A stretch of DNA of 6,055 nt from an uncultured Clostridia bacterium (lineage in GTDB: Bacteria > Bacillota > Clostridia > Lachnospirales > Lachnospiraceae): the NCBI GenBank assembly GCA_947088195.1, contig CAMUFS010000200.1:1-6055 (forward strand). Direction: 5' to 3'. The notes beneath the pieces are model-generated. The model saw only the letters and a program-made list of their open reading frames with translations. It had not been told where the DNA came from and did not search any database. Positions within the stretch are counted from its first letter, which is position 1. Each line of letters begins with the position of its first letter. This document shows, one piece after another, positions 5,991 to 6,055 of this stretch. Position numbers and translations under genes: made by a program.

Positions 5991-6055
5991 TCAAAGCAAA
6001 AATGGAAAAATCACATTCCAGCACAGCCAAGAAAGTAGCCCAGAGAATTGGCTAT
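5991..6055 (-). repeat. Third repeat copy, cut by the window end
   Basis: Read on the minus strand, this stretch matches plus-strand 5404-5463, which is the right end and outer flank of element A. It shares CTGGGCT, then CTGGAATGT, then an ATTTTTCC-like tract, at roughly 80% identity with mostly transitions. The final bases (6037-6055, GCCCAGAGAATTGGCTAT) also resemble the left end of A. This implies another palindromic copy that continues beyond the window. Confidence 0.65.

Larger units (their letters stand above)
5178..6055. other. Intergenic repeat array without a convincing protein gene
   Basis: This 878-bp stretch upstream of the radical SAM gene has no supported CDS. Its contents are palindromic elements A and B, a partial third copy, the large inverted repeat joining them and the structured insert. 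Positions 5178-5252 are plain AT-rich leader for the radical SAM gene, in which I could not pick a convincing promoter. Two short minus-strand reading frames at 5736-5972 and 5839-6030 cross the hairpin chain and look spurious. Confidence 0.7.
5404..6055. repeat. Large imperfect inverted repeat surrounding element B
   Basis: Homology between the two sides of element B does not stop at its terminal repeats. On the left, 5464-5542 (starting GGAAACAGCA) matches the reverse complement of 5760-5840 (AGAAACAGCA), with shared ATTGA, GATACT, TCTAAAT, ATATAT and AAATAAC blocks. Further out, 5404-5463 matches the reverse complement of 5991-6055. The arms together form an imperfect palindrome centred near 5651. 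The only large difference is about 150 bp present only in the right arm (5841-5990). Confidence 0.65.

Noticed and set aside
5839..6030. 63-residue minus-strand reading frame
   Set aside because: It starts at a TTG without a good ribosome binding site and translates the same hairpin-rich insert in another frame. The proline/glycine-rich product looks like an artefact of structured RNA.
5277..6055. CRISPR array
   Set aside because: The repeats are long, palindromic, inverted relative to each other and irregularly spaced, unlike CRISPR direct repeats with uniform spacers.

Overview
The window looks like a chromosomal segment of a low-to-moderate GC Firmicute, most likely a clostridial (Lachnospiraceae-type) gut anaerobe. 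This is inferred from the strong AAGGAG-type ribosome binding sites, GTG starts, a stand-alone SLBB-HhH ComEA, a GerMN lipoprotein, a PflX-type radical SAM protein and the codon usage. No rRNA, tRNA, CRISPR array or intact transposase gene is visible. Every credible protein gene lies on the minus strand.

Reading on the minus strand (right to left), positions 5177-4266 encode a radical SAM Fe-S protein of the PflX group. It is followed by a 143-residue DMT/YdcZ-type membrane protein (4181-3750) with its own sigma-A-like promoter and two 12-bp direct repeats flanking the expected transcription start. A second good sigma-A-like promoter (3718-3746) then precedes a tight gene set: comEA (3673-3089), a WalR/MtrA-like OmpR-family response regulator (3048-2359), a HAMP-containing sensor histidine kinase (about 2333-930) and a two-GerMN-domain lipoprotein (917 to beyond position 1). 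The kinase-to-lipoprotein gap is 12 nt and the lipoprotein's ribosome binding site abuts the kinase stop codon. The regulator-kinase-GerMN lipoprotein order resembles actinobacterial MtrA-MtrB-LpqB, so an envelope-sensing three-component module is a reasonable inference. Having comEA as the first gene is unusual.

The right-hand 880 bp (5178-6055) holds no convincing protein gene but is the most structured part of the window. Two diverged palindromic repeat elements lie in opposite orientation (A, 5277-5416; B, 5543-5759), and a third copy is cut by the window end (about 5991-6055). Between A and B the terminal inverted repeats differ in sequence, yet each still pairs within its own element, while internal blocks are nearly identical. 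Beyond B the homology continues outwards as a very large imperfect palindrome centred near 5651, with arms reaching about 5404 on the left and the window end on the right.

The two arms differ by one clean event: the right arm carries about 150 bp (5841-5990) that is absent from the left. This insert folds into a chain of strong hairpins and looks like a mobile structured RNA. A HEARO/omega-RNA-like element without its IscB/IsrB gene is a hypothesis, not a demonstrated identity. Taken together, this intergenic stretch is a nested array of small non-autonomous repeats and is the best candidate in the window for something undescribed.
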